Source: Negativicutes bacterium UBA1444 (GTDB taxonomy: Bacteria > Bacillota > Negativicutes > UBA1444). Taken from it: a stretch of DNA of 6,107 bases. The notes under the pieces were generated by a model that saw only the letters and a list, made by a program, of their open reading frames with translations, had not been told where the DNA came from and made no database searches. Positions 5,303 through 6,107 of this stretch are shown piece after piece. The stretch is taken from contig DCTI01000035.1 of assembly GCA_002329525.1 (NCBI GenBank), positions 14,183-20,289 on the forward strand, given 5' to 3'. Made by a program: the position numbers and the translations under genes. Within the stretch, counting starts at the first letter, position 1, and every line of letters starts with the position of its first letter.

Positions 5303-5796
5303 TCCAGGATTTTTTGGCAGACAATGACGTCGAGCCACTGGCCAAATTTCCGGCCTACTTCCCGAAAATGGGCGCACTGGCTGAACCCATTGCGGGCAAA
5401 CAATTGCAGACTGGCTTCGTTCTGACCGCAAATGGTCGCCAACAGCACGTGAAATCCGTGTGCTATGGCGTGCTCTTCCAGGTGGCGCAGCGCCATACTC
5501 CCCAAGCCTTTGCTCTCATAACCGGGTTTCAGATAGACGCTCACCTCGCCGGTAAAATCATAAGCTTCCCGAGGTTTATGCCGGGCGATGAACGCATAGC
5601 CGCAGACAGTCTCGCCGTCGAGAATTACGAAGGCCCGGTGGCGGGGGTCCGGGAAAAAGACCAGTTCAGCCATTTCTTCATGAGTCAGCGGCCGGGCATG
5701 AAACGTGGCGGTGCTGTTCAGAATATAATGGTTGTATATCTGGCGGACCGCCTCCAGATGAGCTTCGGCCAGATTTTCCAATCGATAGGCAGCCAT
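5299..5796 (-). CDS. GNAT family N-acetyltransferase (phosphinothricin acetyltransferase-like)
   Basis: The 165-residue protein is a single GNAT domain covering the whole chain, the usual length for the PAT group. IYNHYILNSTATFHARPLTHEEM (20-42) is the typical PAT N-terminal helix and loop. EVSVYLKPGYESKGLGSMALRHL (84-106) is motif A, with the acetyl-CoA pyrophosphate loop at G92-YESK-GLG. NEASLQLFARNGF (126-138) is motif B, followed by the PAT-type ending FREVGRKFGQWLDVIVCQK. Such enzymes acetylate amino groups of small molecules such as phosphinothricin, methionine derivatives or other amino acids; the natural substrate cannot be read here. The ATG has a perfect AAGGAGG (5810-5804) 7 nt upstream. 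The TAG stop overlaps the stop of the opposing CobT paralogue by 4 nt through the palindrome CTAG. It appears to be a single-gene unit. Confidence 0.94.
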   Translation of the reverse strand: MAAYRLENLAEAHLEAVRQIYNHYILNSTATFHARPLTHEEMAELVFFPDPRHRAFVILDGETVCGYAFIARHKPREAYDFTGEVSVYLKPGYESKGLGSMALRHLEEHAIAHGFHVLLATICGQNEASLQLFARNGFSQCAHFREVGRKFGQWLDVIVCQKILD

Positions 5797-5835
5797 TGTT
5801 GAACCTCCTTATTGTGATGTTTGCAATTATTTTCC

Positions 5836-5853
5836 TACTTTCCCGGGAAAATA
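5836..5853. repeat. palindrome in the divergent intergenic region, possible operator
   Basis: TTTCCCGGGAAA (5839-5850) is a perfect 12-bp palindrome. Allowing one mismatched pair, the symmetry extends to 5836-5853. It lies between the acetyltransferase and the sensor-like gene and could be a regulator binding site. No convincing -35/-10 pair is seen near it on either strand. Confidence 0.35.
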
Positions 5854-5957
5854 TCCAGTGGATGGACTGGGCAGCAAAGGAGTTGTCGCCGCCGACAGCG
5901 AAAATACAAGTATTGAACGTCTGACGGGATTGCTCGCCTGGAACCGGCAATTGCAGC

Positions 5958-5963
5958 AGGAGG
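5958..5963 (+). promoter_or_regulatory. ribosome binding site deciding the GTG start of the sensor-like gene
   Basis: AGGAGG lies 7 nt before GTG at 5971. The frame has a stop at 5914-5916 and no ATG, GTG or TTG between that stop and this GTG, which fixes the start. Confidence 0.8.
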
Positions 5964-5970
5964 AACGACG

Positions 5971-6107
5971 GTGTCTGCCCGTTGGCTGAAACGGCTCATT
6001 CAAGTCTTTCATAACTTCAGTTTGCGCCAGAAATTGAGTCTGGCGTTTCTCGTCATGACTTTGGCGCCGCTGCTGTTCGCCACTTCACTCGCCGAACGGC
6101 GGGCGGA
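5971..6107 (+). CDS. N-terminus of a membrane-anchored sensor-like protein, truncated by window end
   Basis: Only 45 codons are visible. A short basic N-terminus (MSARWLKRLIQVFHN, read from GTG) is followed by FSLRQKLSLAFLVMTLAPLLFATSLAE, in which about residues 21-41 form one hydrophobic membrane segment. This pattern of a cytoplasmic basic stretch, a SLRQKL-type motif and a helix with a proline near its outer end is common at the start of sensor histidine kinases, HAMP-containing chemoreceptors, and GGDEF or SpoIIE-type membrane proteins in Firmicutes. Nothing visible separates these possibilities. The start is well supported by AGGAGG at 7-nt spacing. The gene is divergent from the acetyltransferase, and no convincing promoter was found in the 174 nt between them. 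Confidence 0.75.
   Translation, partial: MSARWLKRLIQVFHNFSLRQKLSLAFLVMTLAPLLFATSLAERRA

Noticed and set aside
5271..5315. Intrinsic terminator after the second CobT gene
   Set aside because: A 7-bp hairpin and a T6 run are present but separated by about 21 nt, so they do not form a standard terminator.
5314..5802. + strand open frame (162 codons) opposite the acetyltransferase
   Set aside because: The - strand frame is a clear GNAT protein with a perfect ribosome binding site; the + frame has no recognisable motif.
5858..5989. Small + strand frame beginning at GTG and ending in TGA after the sensor start (43 codons)
   Set aside because: It has only a weak GGGA as a ribosome binding site, no recognisable family, and overlaps the well-supported GTG start at 5971.

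Overview
The window looks like chromosomal DNA from an anaerobic, fairly GC-rich Firmicute. It most resembles a Negativicute of the Sporomusa/Veillonella type. This placement is inferred from strong AGGAGG-type ribosome binding sites, compact gene packing and, above all, two overlapping CobT-family genes in tandem. That arrangement is the hallmark of ArsAB, the phenol/p-cresol-activating enzyme known from Sporomusa ovata. No mobile elements, CRISPR arrays, tRNA or rRNA genes are visible.

Left block (1-2024, + strand): the 3' part of a DUF523/TudS-like Fe-S protein, an aromatic acid exporter-family membrane protein and a DUF985 cupin. The first two overlap by ATGA (382-385) and the cupin follows closely, so they read as one transcription unit that begins outside the window.

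Middle block (2025-3005): mscL, encoding a mechanosensitive channel with an unusual C-terminal zinc ribbon. A convergent OsmC-family gene with a TTG start lies on the - strand. A strong hairpin shared by both 3' ends separates them.

Cobamide block (3073-5302, + strand): a consensus-like sigma-70 promoter, a complete cobalamin riboswitch closed by a visible P1 helix, and a strong intrinsic terminator. These are followed by a full-length CobT (354 aa) and a shortened CobT paralogue (282 aa) whose start overlaps the end of the first gene by 11 nt. The second protein lacks several motifs of the catalytic pocket but keeps the fold core and the glutamate near its C-terminus. The expected logic is that high cobalamin lets the terminator form and shuts off both genes, while low cobalamin allows synthesis of the lower-ligand-activating enzyme. 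An ArsAB-like heterodimer that attaches a phenolic lower ligand is the most interesting reading.

Right end (5299-6107): a - strand GNAT acetyltransferase of the phosphinothricin acetyltransferase type shares a CTAG stop palindrome with the second CobT gene. After a 174-nt divergent intergenic region, the first 45 codons of a membrane-anchored sensor-like protein run off the window.
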